From assembly GCA_010015655.1 (NCBI GenBank), contig ML976764.1, positions 161,374 to 225,373 on the forward strand: 64,000 bases of DNA. Reading direction: 5' to 3'. Made by a program: the position numbers and the translations under genes. Source of the DNA: Bimuria novae-zelandiae CBS 107.79. Its lineage: Eukaryota; Ascomycota; Dothideomycetes; Pleosporales; Didymosphaeriaceae. Shown here piece by piece: positions 43,401-54,479 of the stretch; positions within the stretch are counted from its first letter, which is position 1, and each line of letters begins with the position of its first letter. The notes below the pieces were generated by a model. It was not told the DNA's origin. It did not search any database and was given only the letters and a program-made list of their open reading frames with translations.

Positions 43401-45656
43401 TTTTAGACTCACTAACGCACTAGCGAATTTCTAAGCGCTAGTTAACTTTATATTACGCAACTATCTAGACATATTCGTTATTACATACATAGACGATATA
43501 CTCGTTTACTCTAAGAACGACGAGGACCACGTTCCACACGTATAAACAGTACTAATAGTACTAGACAAGACACACCTTAGAATTAAGCCAAAGAAGTGCA
43601 AGTGGCACGTAACACGACTTAAATTCCTAGGACACGTTATTAGCACAGAAGGAATCAAAGTCGCACCTAATAAGATTAAATGCATTAAGAACTAGCTAAT
43701 ACCAAAGACAGCGAAAAACATCTAAGAATTCTTAGAATTCTGTGGATTTAATCAACAATTTATTAAGGATTACGCAAAGATCACGATACCACTTATAAAC
43801 CTTATAAGAAAAGACACACTATTCGCATGGACTACAGAGTATAGAATGTCGTTCCAACTTTTAAAGACCGCATGTATTATGCCACTAGTACTCATCCACT
43901 TCAGGGATGGAAAACCACTACGAATCGAAACAGACGCAAGTGACCTCGCGATAGGCGCCTACGCGAAGCAAGAGAAAGATGGCAAATAGCACCCTATTAC
44001 ATACTACTTATGCAAGTTCACCAACACGGAAGCACGATATAACGTACACGACAAGGAACTATACGCAATTGTTAAAATGTTAAAGCACTAGAGAATCTAC
44101 GCTCTTAGCTACTCTACACTCGAAATCTTTATGGACTATAAGAACCTTACACGCTTCACGACTACGAAAGAACTTACGCTATAATAGGCAAGATAGTCGG
44201 AAACGCTTAGATAATATAAATTCAAGATCGTATACACACCTAGCAAAGAAAATAGACAAGCAGACGCACTCAGCCAACGACACGACCTTACAAGAGACAA
44301 AGTTAAAACCTACTCCGCAATACTAAAGCAACATCCCGATGGTTCTTTAGAACCCACGATAGAACTCAATCAACTCCTTATACTCACACGAGAAGTACCC
44401 AAGGAACAATAGACAGAGGTTATACAATAATACTATAATAACCCAGTATACGGACACCCAGGAATCAAGAAAACGATGGAACTTATCTAACAAAACTACA
44501 CATTCTAAGGAATTAAAGAAGTAGTAATAACGTACATACGCAAGTGCGCAGACTGCTAAAGGAATAAGCATGCTACTTATCTTAAGTATAGTAAGATGCA
44601 AGCAATTCGGATTCCAACAGCACTATAGGAAGATATCGCAATAGACTTTATAACTAGACTACCCAAGTCAAAAGACCCAGCAACAGGAATAAGCTACGAC
44701 TCGATATTGGTAATCGTATGCAGATTCACCAAATACGTGGAACTACTACTATGTCAAAAAACGACTATAGCTAAGGAACTCGCGTTTCTCATCCTAGATC
44801 GACTTATACGACACCATGGCATTCCGAAGACAATTATTAGCAATAGAGACAAACTCTTTACATCAAACTACTAGACAACCCTTATGGCACTTATTGGAAC
44901 GAAACGAAAGTTATCAACAGCCTATCATCCGCAGACGGACGGACAGACAGAACGAACGAATTAAACAATCGAAACGTACCTACGCATCTACTACAACGAC
45001 CAGAAAAATAACTAGATTTTATTATTACCTATAGCACAATTAGCATATAATAATAAGGTATTAGCAGCAACAGGATACACACCATTTTATATAAACCACG
45101 AAAGACACCTACATCTCTTTAATCAAGTATTTCCTACAACGATTAAAACGGAAGAAGCCATCAACATGGTAGAGAACATGAAGAAAATACACGAACAACT
45201 CCGAGGAAACCTCGAGAAAGCTCAACAGCAAAGCATTTCCTATACCAACAAGAAACGAAAAACGGCACCTCAGCTGAAGAAGGGGGATAAAGCATATCTG
45301 CTTACGAAAAATCTTCGAACCCAGAAGAAAAAGCACAAGAAGCTAGATCATGTTAAGGTCGGACTATTTTTTATTTCGGAACAAATATCACCGGTCAACT
45401 ACCAATTGGAATTACCACCAGACGCCAAGATACACCCGGTATTCCATATAGACCGATTGGAACCCGCCGACCCAGAGACACCAGTCGAGACCACCTTCTA
45501 TCACCAGCCAGAGGAAGAAACCGAATTTGAAGTCGAAAAGATACTACAACATACAAATCAGCCACGCACATACCTTATTAAGTAGAAGGGATACCCACAT
45601 AGTAAGAACACATAGGAACCTGAAGGGAACTTAGCGAACTACAAACAATTACTCTA
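40468..45656 (+). pseudogene. gag-pol of the gypsy element, broken by multiple stops
   Basis: The frame starts at ATG 40468 (NTTRTPNSSIASDN) in gag. A zinc knuckle at 41321-41382 reads CFTCGKPGYIARNY in place of the expected His and Cys (C-to-T type changes). The protease active site DSG lies at about 42442. Reverse transcriptase has RPLYGKTGKELQQE and YIDDILVYS (about 43486-43512). RNase H has ETDASDLAIGAYAKQEKDGK. Integrase has TRLPKSKDPATG and HPQTDGQTER. The C-terminal chromodomain-like end is YLIK*KGYPHSKNT*EPEG (about 45565-45630), with two TAG codons where Trp is expected. Many other TAG/TAA interruptions lie between. The protein cannot be made. Confidence 0.9.
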
Positions 45657-45739
45657 ACAATACTACAGGAACATACCTAGGAGCCGCTCGCGGTTATAGG
45701 CGATGTACCAGAGTAATTATCTAGCAACCCCAGTGTCGA

Positions 45740-45989
45740 CTATATTAAAGGAGAAAAGCCAATAGTGGCCGCCACGGCAGGACAATCCTCTGACGCAGCC
45801 TCTGCCTCCAACTCTCCAGCAGCATCCATTTCGGACATGAGGCATTGCGCCTTCCTCTTAGCACGCTCTTCAGCCTGCTGCAGTATTTTCTTATTTCGCA
45901 GAAGACGTATTAACACTTCTGCCAACAATTTCTCATCCGCATCCACCTTCTTTTTATACTCATCACGAGTCTTGTCTAAAGAGGCCCAC
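45740..45989 (-). CDS. antisense open frame in the 3' part of the gypsy element
   Basis: Between the chromodomain-like end and the 3' LTR an open frame runs on the opposite strand: LDKTRDEYKKKVDADEKL, then AEVLIRLLRNKKILQQ and AEERAKRKAQCLMSEMDAAG, ending at 45740. The composition is less TA-rich than the pol region and the residues suggest a coiled coil. Antisense open frames downstream of pol are known in some gypsy elements, but I cannot say that this one is expressed. The upstream part may extend into the LTR in another frame. No domain is recognised. Confidence 0.4.
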
Positions 45990-46082
45990 GCAAACGCACC
46001 AAGAAGCGGGGCAACCGAACTTTATCCGTTTGGTAAGACAGGTCATGTGATTCGGGGACGAATCGTCGGAGAGAGGGGATGA

Positions 46083-46507
46083 TGTTAGGATCTGTATTTA
46101 GCATCACCAGGCTAACATTCTGAGACGGACAAGGTCTTATGGGAGCCAATGGTGGCACAGCAATGGGCAGGTCACGTGACTGCTCGAAGCGCTCGAGTCG
46201 AGCAAGTCGAGCAGGTGCATAAGGCCAAGGCTGTGCTCGCTCTGCTCGAGTCGAGCAAGTCGAGCATGCTAAGTATATAGGAACATGAGGATGGACTCTT
46301 CCACCTCGTGTTCAACCTGTTTATTAATCTATCGTTTGGATTTGACTCAGGCTCTCGTCGATTTGATTGTGACTCCTACGTCCTCTTGATACCGACAACC
46401 CTATTGACCAGCTCAAGCAGTCAATACTCCTTTCTTGCCTAACAAGTATTCCTGCCCGAGAACCAACCCTAACTACTTACGGATTAGCTACCCGTAGGGA
46501 CTTAACA
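46083..46507 (+). repeat. 3' LTR of the gypsy element
   Basis: 425 bp starting TGTTAGGATC and ending CA. One copy of the 53-bp unit plus a partial copy. Confidence 0.92.
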
Positions 46508-48209
46508 GCGTTACTTAGTAGCCTAATTAGCTTTCTCCTTAGCGCGCGTATTTTTAGCTATTATACGCATAACACGCTTCTCCTATAGTAGACAAGCTTT
46601 AAGCTACCTATTTGCTATCTAGATCTCTCTTTACTCACTTTTCTAGAGTTGTAGTTGTTGCTTTTTAGCCTTTTGTTAGCTGAGAGAATCGCGCGCCCTT
46701 TATACGCAGGCAGGTGACTAGAAAATAGATCCTCTATGCTACTTATCTAGCTGCTTAAAAGGTAGAGTCCTGCCCTTTATTTAACGCCGTTTCTGGTTTG
46801 TAAGGGCTTCTCGTAGCCCCTAATTCTCATGCTCTAGGAGCTGCTTTTATATAGAGATTAAGTGTATAGTGCGACTTAGCTTCTTGGCCTTATCACCTCC
46901 CCCTGTATTAATAACAACCTTTAAAAGCTGATCGATTTTGCGCTAATCGGACGCGCTAAGTACTAAAATAGAGCTTTTACGTAATCTCTATTCTAAAGAC
47001 TTATCTTTATTAAATTAACTAAGGATTAGTGTAGGATCTGGCAGCGAGATACCTGTATACTTAAAAGCTTTAGTAATTAATTGCGGCGTAACTAACGTTA
47101 TCTAGGCCCTCTAGAATAGTGTAAAGAAGTCTCTTTTAGTAATTATTAATAGCCCCTAACTTTTATATAGGTATACGGAGAGCTCGTCAGAGTAGGCGAT
47201 AGAAAGAGACTTAAACATATAAACGTCTAGAGGCTATAGCGTATAAGTGGCGTAAGGGGGAAATATCGCAAGGAGGATCTTTTTCTAATTATAGTAGTTA
47301 ATAAAATCTATAGTAACATAAAATCTATGCCTATTAAGGACTAGGAGTCGCTACTGCCGTTAAGCCTTCTCCTTAGTATAGCGATTAAATACCTATTTTA
47401 GCTATTAAAGCCCTATCTCGTTGTTTAACTATCCAGAGGTTAATAAGGTAATAAAGACTTTATAAGAATTAACGTTAATTTCCTTAACCTAGCTTGATTG
47501 TAGAGTCTCAGCGTTAAATCGATAAATTAGTAATAGATTAATAGTAGATCCATCGGCGCATATACATGCGATAAGCGAGATCCACTCACGACTACTATCC
47601 TGGATAGATTGCCTTACTTGGCGACTCTTATATATAGGCCTGTCGAAGATCCTTTTTGACCTGCTGGTGATGCCGAGTAGGAAGCCTTTTTCGTCCATAT
47701 TATAGGTATACTGAGGCTCTATGCCATACTTTATAATTTTCTTATATAGAAGCTTAAAGTAGAGCCTATATCTTGCGCCTAAATTAGCGTTATAGCGATT
47801 GCTATTTAGCCTAGTCGTCCATCGCGAGATTAAGGAGTTGGGGTGGCGCCTAATAAAGTAATTAACCTATTGCATAGAGACATCCTTTCTAGCAATAATT
47901 AATATAAAGTTTTAGATTATCTAACGCGTAGGGGGTAGACCTTTCTAAGTAAGACACTATATATACTATAGGAGCTTAGATTCTTGTTATTAGTTAAGAT
48001 TTTAGCGAGTTTATAGTAGCTATATACGCGCCTACATGGCGCCTCTATGCCAGCGCGTTAATGTTAACCGCACAACACCAAATTCTTCTGCAATTTTTCT
48101 ATATAAGAAAGTTTCTCTAGGTTCTCGTGAGTCAATAGCGATGATTGCAGCCTCAATCGGATCCATATTAGTGGAGATGCGGCGCGTTAAAGTTGAGGTG
48201 CTACATCTG

Positions 48210-48258
48210 TTGGGGTGGCGCGTTAGTGTCGCGGCGCACTGACTGTCTCGGCAGGGTA
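48210..48258 (-). repeat. right terminal inverted repeat of E1
   Basis: The reverse-complement partner of 39590-39638. It is followed by TA (48259-48260), which is also the left target site of E2. Confidence 0.9.
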
Positions 48259-48260
48259 AC

Positions 48261-50371
48261 ATGCCCGTGCGCGTGATGAGCCACTTCGCGTGATGGGCCA
48301 CCCACGCCAAAACACTCAAACTTCACAACCTTATAACTCTACTATTATGGCTCTAATTAACGACGCGCTTGCAGATCTAATGTCGCTAAGCCCTAGCGAA
48401 TAGTTTTCGTACCAAAAAGTAGCTAAAAAGTATAGTGTTTCTCGCTTAACTTTAATGCGAAGGCACTATACTACAACACAGCCACACGCATTAAAGATTA
48501 TTAACTAATAAAAGCTTGCTCTATAATAAGAGGTAGAGCTTGTTAAATATATAGAAGGACTCACAGCACGTCACCTACCACCTACAAGAGAGATAATACG
48601 AAATTTCGCGTTAATAATAGCCAAGGAGCCAGTGAGCAAGAGCTAGGTTACGCGCTTTATTAATTAGCACAGCATCCATCTTACCTCGCGATGGGCAACT
48701 GGTATAGACAGTAATTGCCACCAAGCCAACTTAGGGGATAAATACAGCCTGTATTTTAATATCCTAGGTGATAAAATCAAGGAATATGGTATTGAGCCTC
48801 GTCACACGTACAATATAGATGAGAAAGGCTTCCTTATCGGTATCATTAGCCAATCGAAACGAGTGTTCAGCAGACGTATGTGGGAGAAGAAGGAGGTTAG
48901 AGCATCTCTACAAGATAGCTCTCGCGAATAGATTACCCTCCTAGCATGCGTATGCGCTGATAGATCAGCCTTGCCGCCAAGCCTTATCTACCAGTCTACC
49001 AACAAGGACATCCAATTAAGCTAGGTTAAGGATATCGAGGCAGGAAAGCATAGCGTACACGTCTCCTCTTCACCCTCAGGCTAGATAAACAACGATATCG
49101 GCCTTGCCTAGCTTAAGCAGGTGTTTGATCGCTACACTAAGGCAAAAGCTCGACGATCCTACCAACTTCTTATCCTTAACGGCTATAGATCTTATATTAC
49201 TATAGATTTTATCGACTATTGCGACAGGAATAGGATCCTCCTAGCCATACTTCCTCCTCACTCAACGTATACGCTTTAGCCACTTGATGTGGTGCTCTTT
49301 AAGCCTCTCTCATTAGCCTACTCCGCTAAGCTCACGACCTACCTCTAAAAGAGCTAAGGCCTAGTCCTAATTAAAAAAGGAAACTTCTTCCCTCTCTTCT
49401 AAAAGGCCTAGGCAAGCTCCCTTCAGGAGGAGACGATTCTTAAGTCTTTTAAGGCTACTAGCATATTACCTTTCAACCTAGAGGTTATACTTAAAAGATT
49501 TGCCAAAACCACCCAAGATGAGCAGGAATCACGAGAGAGCTCTACGTCAGTACTCAGTGGATCTAACTGGCGTAAATTAGATCGCCTCGTACGAGCTATA
49601 GTAGAGAATCAGGCTAGTAAAGACGCGCAGAAGCTTAGCCGCTCACTTTACCACATCTTAGTTTAAAATAAGCTACTTCACCACGAGATCAACGGGCTTA
49701 AGGAGGCACTACTAGTTAAGAAGAAGCATAAGAAGAAGGGCAAGCGTCTTAACCTTTAGCAGCGTTAAGAGTACCATAGGGGAGCAGTCCTCTAATCACC
49801 AAGGAAGGTCAGGGAGGCTCGTATACGCTAGTCTGTAAAGGAGCAAGAGGAAAAGGAGTAAAAGCTTCGAAAAGCAGAGACAGCTAAGTTAAGGAAGGCA
49901 GCTAAGCTGTACAAGGAGAAAATTACAGAGGAGAAGCGTGTGGGGCGGGAGGCTGCCAAGGTAGCTAGGGAGAAGAAGAGGGCTAAGAAGGCAGCAGAGC
50001 GCGCTCGCCAGAAAGAGGCTCGTAACGCAGTAAAAGCTCTACAATCTACCCAGAAGGGTAAGAGAAAAGCCTCGCAGCCACCTACACAAAGTAACAAGCG
50101 CCAGAAACATGTGGTTAACGCTATAGCTACTAAGGAAGCCTTAGGTGCCGTATTAGCAGCTCCACCTAAGACTACGCGGCGCGGTCGCAACGTTAAGCTT
50201 CTAAGTAAATATAAATAGCATAGGTTAATTGCAAGTATTAATATAGTACTTCTATAAAGAAATCTCGTGATAATAGCTACTGTGTGTAGCTCTACAGCCT
50301 CGTTTCTCGTAGAGATGTTTTGGTGTTGGTGGCCCATCACGCGAAGTGGCTCATCACGCGCACGGACACGT
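48261..50371 (+). mobile_element. pogo/Fot1-type DNA transposon E2
   Basis: Terminal inverted repeats of about 55 bp (left from 48261, ACATGCCCGTGCGCGTGATG; right ending at 50371, reverse complement ACGTGTCCGTGCGCGTGATG). They match at all but a few positions. TA flanks it at 48259-48260 (shared with E1) and 50372-50373 (shared with E3). Size is 2.1 kb. The degraded transposase is listed separately. Confidence 0.88.
48347..50218 (+). pseudogene. transposase of E2, RIP-interrupted
   Basis: The frame starts at ATG 48347 (MALINDALADLMSLSPSE, then TAG) with a helix-turn-helix-like SRLTLMRRH. It continues through NIDEKGFLIGIISQSKR and LLACVCADRSALPPSLIYQ to the third catalytic region HSTYTL*PLDV, and on to a basic tail ending LLSKYK at 50218. 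TAG/TAA codons are frequent in the first three-quarters. The last 90 codons or so (about 49940-50218, lysine/arginine-rich) are open. Every interruption I checked is explained by C-to-T change on one strand. Confidence 0.8.
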
Positions 50372-50758
50372 TACTGGTTTTAGTTAGCTGACGCACGGGC
50401 TCACCTGGCGCACACTTGGCTTGGATTATCAAAATTTCAACATAATACTAACTACACTAATATAGACCTAATTAAGGTAGCGTTAACGGCGTTAGAATCT
50501 CTAGATCTTAGAGAAAAAGTTAATATTACTTAGACTTTAAAAGAGTTTAGTATTAATTAATTAACACTGTTGCGAAGGTGGCGCGGGGTTTAGGGCTCTT
50601 ATATAGAATAATATAAAAATTAGTAACTATTAAATAGCTAGCAAGAGTAGGAGCTTGTATAGTATATTAATAGGCTTTATAAACGAGGCCTACTGCCTAT
50701 TAAGAACATAATATGCAACTTTGCTAGCGAGATAAGTAATAGAAAGGCAGGCAAGATA

Positions 50759-52744
50759 CGGAGGAGCCTTTCAAAAGTCCTTGCTGACAGGGGTAAGCGC
50801 CACACGACAGGGGGGTTTCCAAATACGGCAAATACGTCCGATTTGTATAGCAGTTATCTAACTCTACCAATATTTTAATCTTCCTTATACTCGTTGCCGC
50901 TCAAGTTTAATAATCTTCTGAATATGAATAGGAATACGTTTAATCCATGCCTGAATCTTATCCGGAGGTAGCTCCTTCCAGCACTGCTCCCACGCACGTA
51001 CTGCTTCTGCTCGGCTCTTTGGCGCCCCTTTCTTTGTAGTACGCCTCTTCATCCATGGCCAGCAAGGCTCAATCGCGTTCAAATCAGGCGAGTTCCCACA
51101 CCAGAGTAATCGCTGAACGCCCTCCCAGCTATATATATAGCTCTGTACGTAGTGATTATGGGCAGGTGCCTTATCCTCTTAAATAACTATTTCTAGCCGT
51201 TCAGCTTGACATTGCTTTGCAAAAGGAATTAGCTTTAGATATAGGATAGTTGTCTAATATTGATACTAGTCAATTCCTGATCCTGATCCTGATCCTCGGC
51301 CTCGGCTGAGCTTGCTAGTCTTTATATTCTACTTCTATTGGGGCCGCTTGCTAGGCTTTGTACGCAGACTAAGGCGCTAGATACTAGTCTTAAGCTCCTA
51401 CTACTCTTTTATAATAGGCTTAAGTACCTAATTTAGCTCCTTAATTTTTTTAATAGCAGCTTCTTTCTCTTGCTTTGTCTTTAGTGTCTAGTAATAGCAG
51501 GGCCCACGCCGATCGTAGGAGAAGCAGCCCCAGAACATGAATTCAGAATAGCCTTTCTAACTCTCACGGATACAGCTGCGTACGAAGGCTTCATCTACTT
51601 TCCGCCATACTTGGTACCCCCCTTGTCTATAAAGAAGAAGTGTTATGAGGCTCTCACACCTTGTTCCGATCCGGGTTAGGGCGGTAAGGTATCGTGGTGC
51701 TTCACGGATTATTTAGTAGTATAAGTTAATGCGATACTTAGCGCGAGGCTAAATAATCTAATTTTATAATAAAGTAAGATAACTATTAGTCTATGTAGGA
51801 GAACGTACTCGCACAGAAGATATATAAGTTAACTATAAGGAGTATAATAAAGGAAACTGTCCTGTATATATATCCTCCTTGTCCTATAGAATCCCACGAT
51901 GTCCCATATCCTGGCGCCGTGGGATCCCATGGGATTTCCTGGGACGTCACGTGGTCCCACGGTGTCCCATGGTCTTGGCGTCTGGGATAGCCTGGGACGT
52001 TACGTAAGCCTGAGGTGGGGCCCGGATGCCGTCATAAGGCTCTCCGTCCCACTGTCGACTTCTGGACCGTAACAAGAACGACAGATATCTTATTAGACTA
52101 AATAACTTTCTTCTAGTCCTCTAGTATCTAATTATAATATTAAAGGCACTACTTAAATTACTCTTCCTTTATCTTTTTTATTAACCTAGGCTTTTTTATT
52201 AGTTTAGTCTTTTTAAATCTAGCTGCCCGTAGGATCCTCTATACTAACGTAGCTAATATATTAAAGCCTTATTAGTTAAGTATATTAGTAATATTAGCGT
52301 ATAACTTCTTTTATCTATAGTAGTTAGTGCGTATAGTATTAATAGCCTTTTTAAAAACTTTAGCTTACTTTAATAGTTAACTAGAGCGCGGGGCATTTTT
52401 AAGGTAATAATTATTAATTATAAGTAGCTATAAGGCTAGGTTAAAACCTCGTGTAATAACTTAATTATATATTAAATTAATTATCCGCGTTAGGATTTTT
52501 ATTAGTTTATAAATTTTATTACTAGACTTGCTAGTAGCCTTAAGGCTTATAATAAGCGCATGAGTAGGGATATCGTAGGGAGCTATAATAGACAGAGTAG
52601 AATAGTATAGGTTTACTGTAGAGAGTAGCTCTACAAAAGAGCCGAGAGCGCAAAGGCCACGTTGGCTCGGAGCAGTTGCCAGATCGGGTTTGTGGCTGAG
52701 ATACCCTTGTCGGCGCTAGCAAGGACTTTTGAAAGGCTCCTCCG
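50759..52744 (-). mobile_element. Tc1/mariner-type element nested in E3
   Basis: 27-bp perfect terminal inverted repeats (50759-50785 and 52718-52744, CGGAGGAGCCTTTCAAAAGT...) flanked by TA (50757-50758, 52745-52746). The transposase is on the minus strand. Its C-terminal DDE_3 part is open at 51082-50885 (NAIEPCWPWMKRRTTKKGAP, with the catalytic Glu in the IEP context). Upstream, FMFWGCFSYDRRGPCYY and further degraded parts are visible between 51300 and 52600, interrupted by a solo LTR. Size is 2.0 kb including the LTR. Confidence 0.85.
51641..52074. repeat. solo LTR of a copia-type element inside the Tc1-type element
   Basis: 434 bp starting TGTTATGAGG and ending TAACA, with near-duplicated flanks AGAAG/AGAAC. 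The interior shares GATCCGGGT/CTAG and TAAGTTAACTATAAGGAG with the copia LTR at 55348-55869, so it comes from a related family. At 51885-52010 there are many alternating copies of GTCCCA/TGGGAC that could pair. No internal coding region remains. Confidence 0.7.
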
Positions 52745-53301
52745 TATAGTCAGATTAATTTATTAAGCGCCACTATATTAACCTAGTATTAAAATAGACG
52801 AGCGGTATAGATAAGGAGAGAAAAAGAGTTAATTCTACCTTTAAATACTTGCTATATTTTGACCTCTTAAAGCGCAAAATTAAAGAATACGATAGTTAGC
52901 TAGAGAACATGTATAATATAGATAAGAAGGGCTTCCTTATTAGAGTGCTATTAAAGATAAAGCGGATCTTTTCTTAACGGAGGTATAAGGAGGGAGGAGT
53001 TAAGTAGATTATTTAGGATAGTAATTGCGAGTAGATTACAATAATTACCTATATATGCGCTAATAAGTTATTACTATCCTTAGGCCTTATCTATTAAGCG
53101 CTTTTAAGTAACATTTAAGATACATGGCTTTAGGATTTTAATCCTATAGTTTATAGGACCTTCTTTGCCTTATCTCCTAGTAGATAGACGAACGATAATC
53201 TTAGGCTTTAATAGTTAAAGACAATCTTTAATTAAGAAACTAAACTAAAGGTTCCACCACGGTGATACTAATTACTTATCCTTAACGGCCATAGATCTTA
53301 T

Positions 53302-53976
53302 GTGAATATGAAGTTCATTAAGTACTATAATGACTACAGGATCCTCCTAGCAGTATATCCTCCTCATAGTACTTATACTCTTCAACCGCTTGACGTCTGC
53401 TTGTTCAGGCCTCTCGCTCAGGCGTACAGTGCAGAGATAGTACGCTTTATGGAAGAATCTCAGGCCTTCTCTGCTATAACAAAGAGAGATTTCTTTCGCA
53501 TGTTCTGGGCAGCATGGGAGCGAGCATTTACAGCCAAGAATATCCTCTCAGGCTTCGAAACCTGCGGCCTCCATCCTTTTGATCCTGATGTCATCCTCAG
53601 TCGATTCAGCGACCCTGAGGCAGATAGGCCTTCCTCGAGCGATAGCTCAAGGTCAGTGCTTACAGCTGACGACTGGAGGAAGATTTCTAAGCTTCTGAAA
53701 GCAGTTGTTGACGACGTATATGACTCTAAGGCCCGGCTGCTCTCACAGACGATTCACTCGCTATCAACTCAGAATGTACTCTTGAAACTGGAGAATCAAG
53801 GCCTCAAAAAGGCGCTGGTGAATGAGAAGAAGCGCCGGCAGAGAGGCAAGGCTCTGCAGATTGATCTGCCTCTAAATCAGGATGGTGGAGCAGTCTTCTG
53901 GAGCCCAAACAAGGTTCAGCGAGCTCGTGATCGTGAAATAAAAAAGGAGGCAGAAGCAGAGCAGGAGAGACTTTAA
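53302..53976 (+). pseudogene. unmutated C-terminal part of the E3 transposase
   Basis: A 224-codon open stretch with normal GC content begins near NGHRSYVNMKFIKYYNDY and carries the last DDE-region motif (HSTYTLQPLDVCLF). A Ser-rich segment (SSSDSSRSVLT) and a lysine/glutamine coiled-coil follow, ending at a TAA at 53974-53976. The frame reads on after it with few interruptions to about 54120 (KQEDTQRKAEEKAEKQ). The preceding 0.5 kb of the same transposase has many stops. This is part of a dead gene, not an independent one. Confidence 0.75.
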
Positions 53977-54479
53977 AAACAAGAGGATACTCAGCGCAAG
54001 GCTGAGGAGAAAGCAGAGAAGCAGCGGGTATTAGAGGAACGACGTCGTATGAGGGCTACTCAGAAGGAGATGCGACTCCAGGAGCAGGCACGAAAAAAGC
54101 AGGATATAGAGGATAATAGGCACGCCTAGCAAGCAGCTACGCAACTTAAAAAAGATATCTAATTTACTAAATAGGCTAAAAAAAGGAGGGTTTAACAATC
54201 TATTAGTCCTTAGGATAATACTAGTGGCGAGTAATCTATTCTTAAGGTTAACCTCGCCCCTAGGCCCACTAATTACAGGGGGCGGTAGATCAACCTCCCT
54301 ACTAGGTATCGCGACTAGCTAATAGCATAGAAATAGTCTCTATATTCTCTTGCCTATTACTTTATAAAATCTCGCGATATTATAATATATATTAAGCTGT
54401 ACAGCCTTAAAAGCAAAATTAGTGCTTACTAAAAATCGTGCGTTAGGTGAGCCCGTGCGTCGGCTGACTAAAACCGGTA

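Larger units (their letters stand above)
39973..46507 (+). mobile_element. Ty3/gypsy (chromovirus-type) LTR retrotransposon inserted in E1
   Basis: A 5' LTR at 39973-40450 and a 3' LTR at 46083-46507 are bounded by TG...TA/CA. GCGTT is directly repeated on both sides (39968-39972 and 46508-46512). The left LTR is 53 bp longer because it has one more copy of a tandem unit. A purine-rich tract (46068-46082) precedes the 3' LTR. Coding order is gag, protease, reverse transcriptase, RNase H, integrase, chromodomain-like end. No primer site with the usual TGG start was seen after the 5' LTR. The reading frames are broken by RIP-type stops. The sequence is less degraded than the pogo elements, so the insertion is younger than part of the RIP damage in E1, or was mutated for a shorter time. 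Confidence 0.93.
39590..48258 (-). mobile_element. pogo/Fot1-type DNA transposon E1, split by a gypsy insertion
   Basis: 49-bp terminal inverted repeats lie at 39590-39638 and 48210-48258 (ends CCCTGCCGAGACAGTCAGTG), flanked by TA at 39588-39589 and 48259-48260. The transposase runs on the minus strand from ATG 48166 (MDPIEAAIIAIDSRE with a helix-turn-helix start) through MDEKGFLLGITSRSKRIF and REWISLIACICADGS (DDE catalytic region). It is broken at 46508 by the retrotransposon and resumes at 39972. It carries many TAG/TAA codons. Without the 6.5-kb insertion the element is about 2.1 kb, the normal size for this group. It is dead by RIP-type mutation. Confidence 0.88.
50374..54477 (+). mobile_element. 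pogo/Fot1-type DNA transposon E3, carrying a nested Tc1-type element
   Basis: Terminal inverted repeats of about 40 bp at 50374-50413 and 54438-54477 (CTGGTTTTAGTTAGCTGACG against CCGGTTTTAGTCAGCCGACG; differences are C/T). TA lies at 50372-50373 and 54478-54479. The transposase, plus strand, is split by a Tc1-type element at 50759-52744. Removing that insertion gives about 2.1 kb, the normal size. The early part is heavily RIP-degraded; 53284-54120 is not. Confidence 0.88.

Noticed and set aside
49828..50340. A 170-codon minus-strand frame in E2
   Set aside because: It is the antisense of the basic C-terminal part of the E2 transposase.
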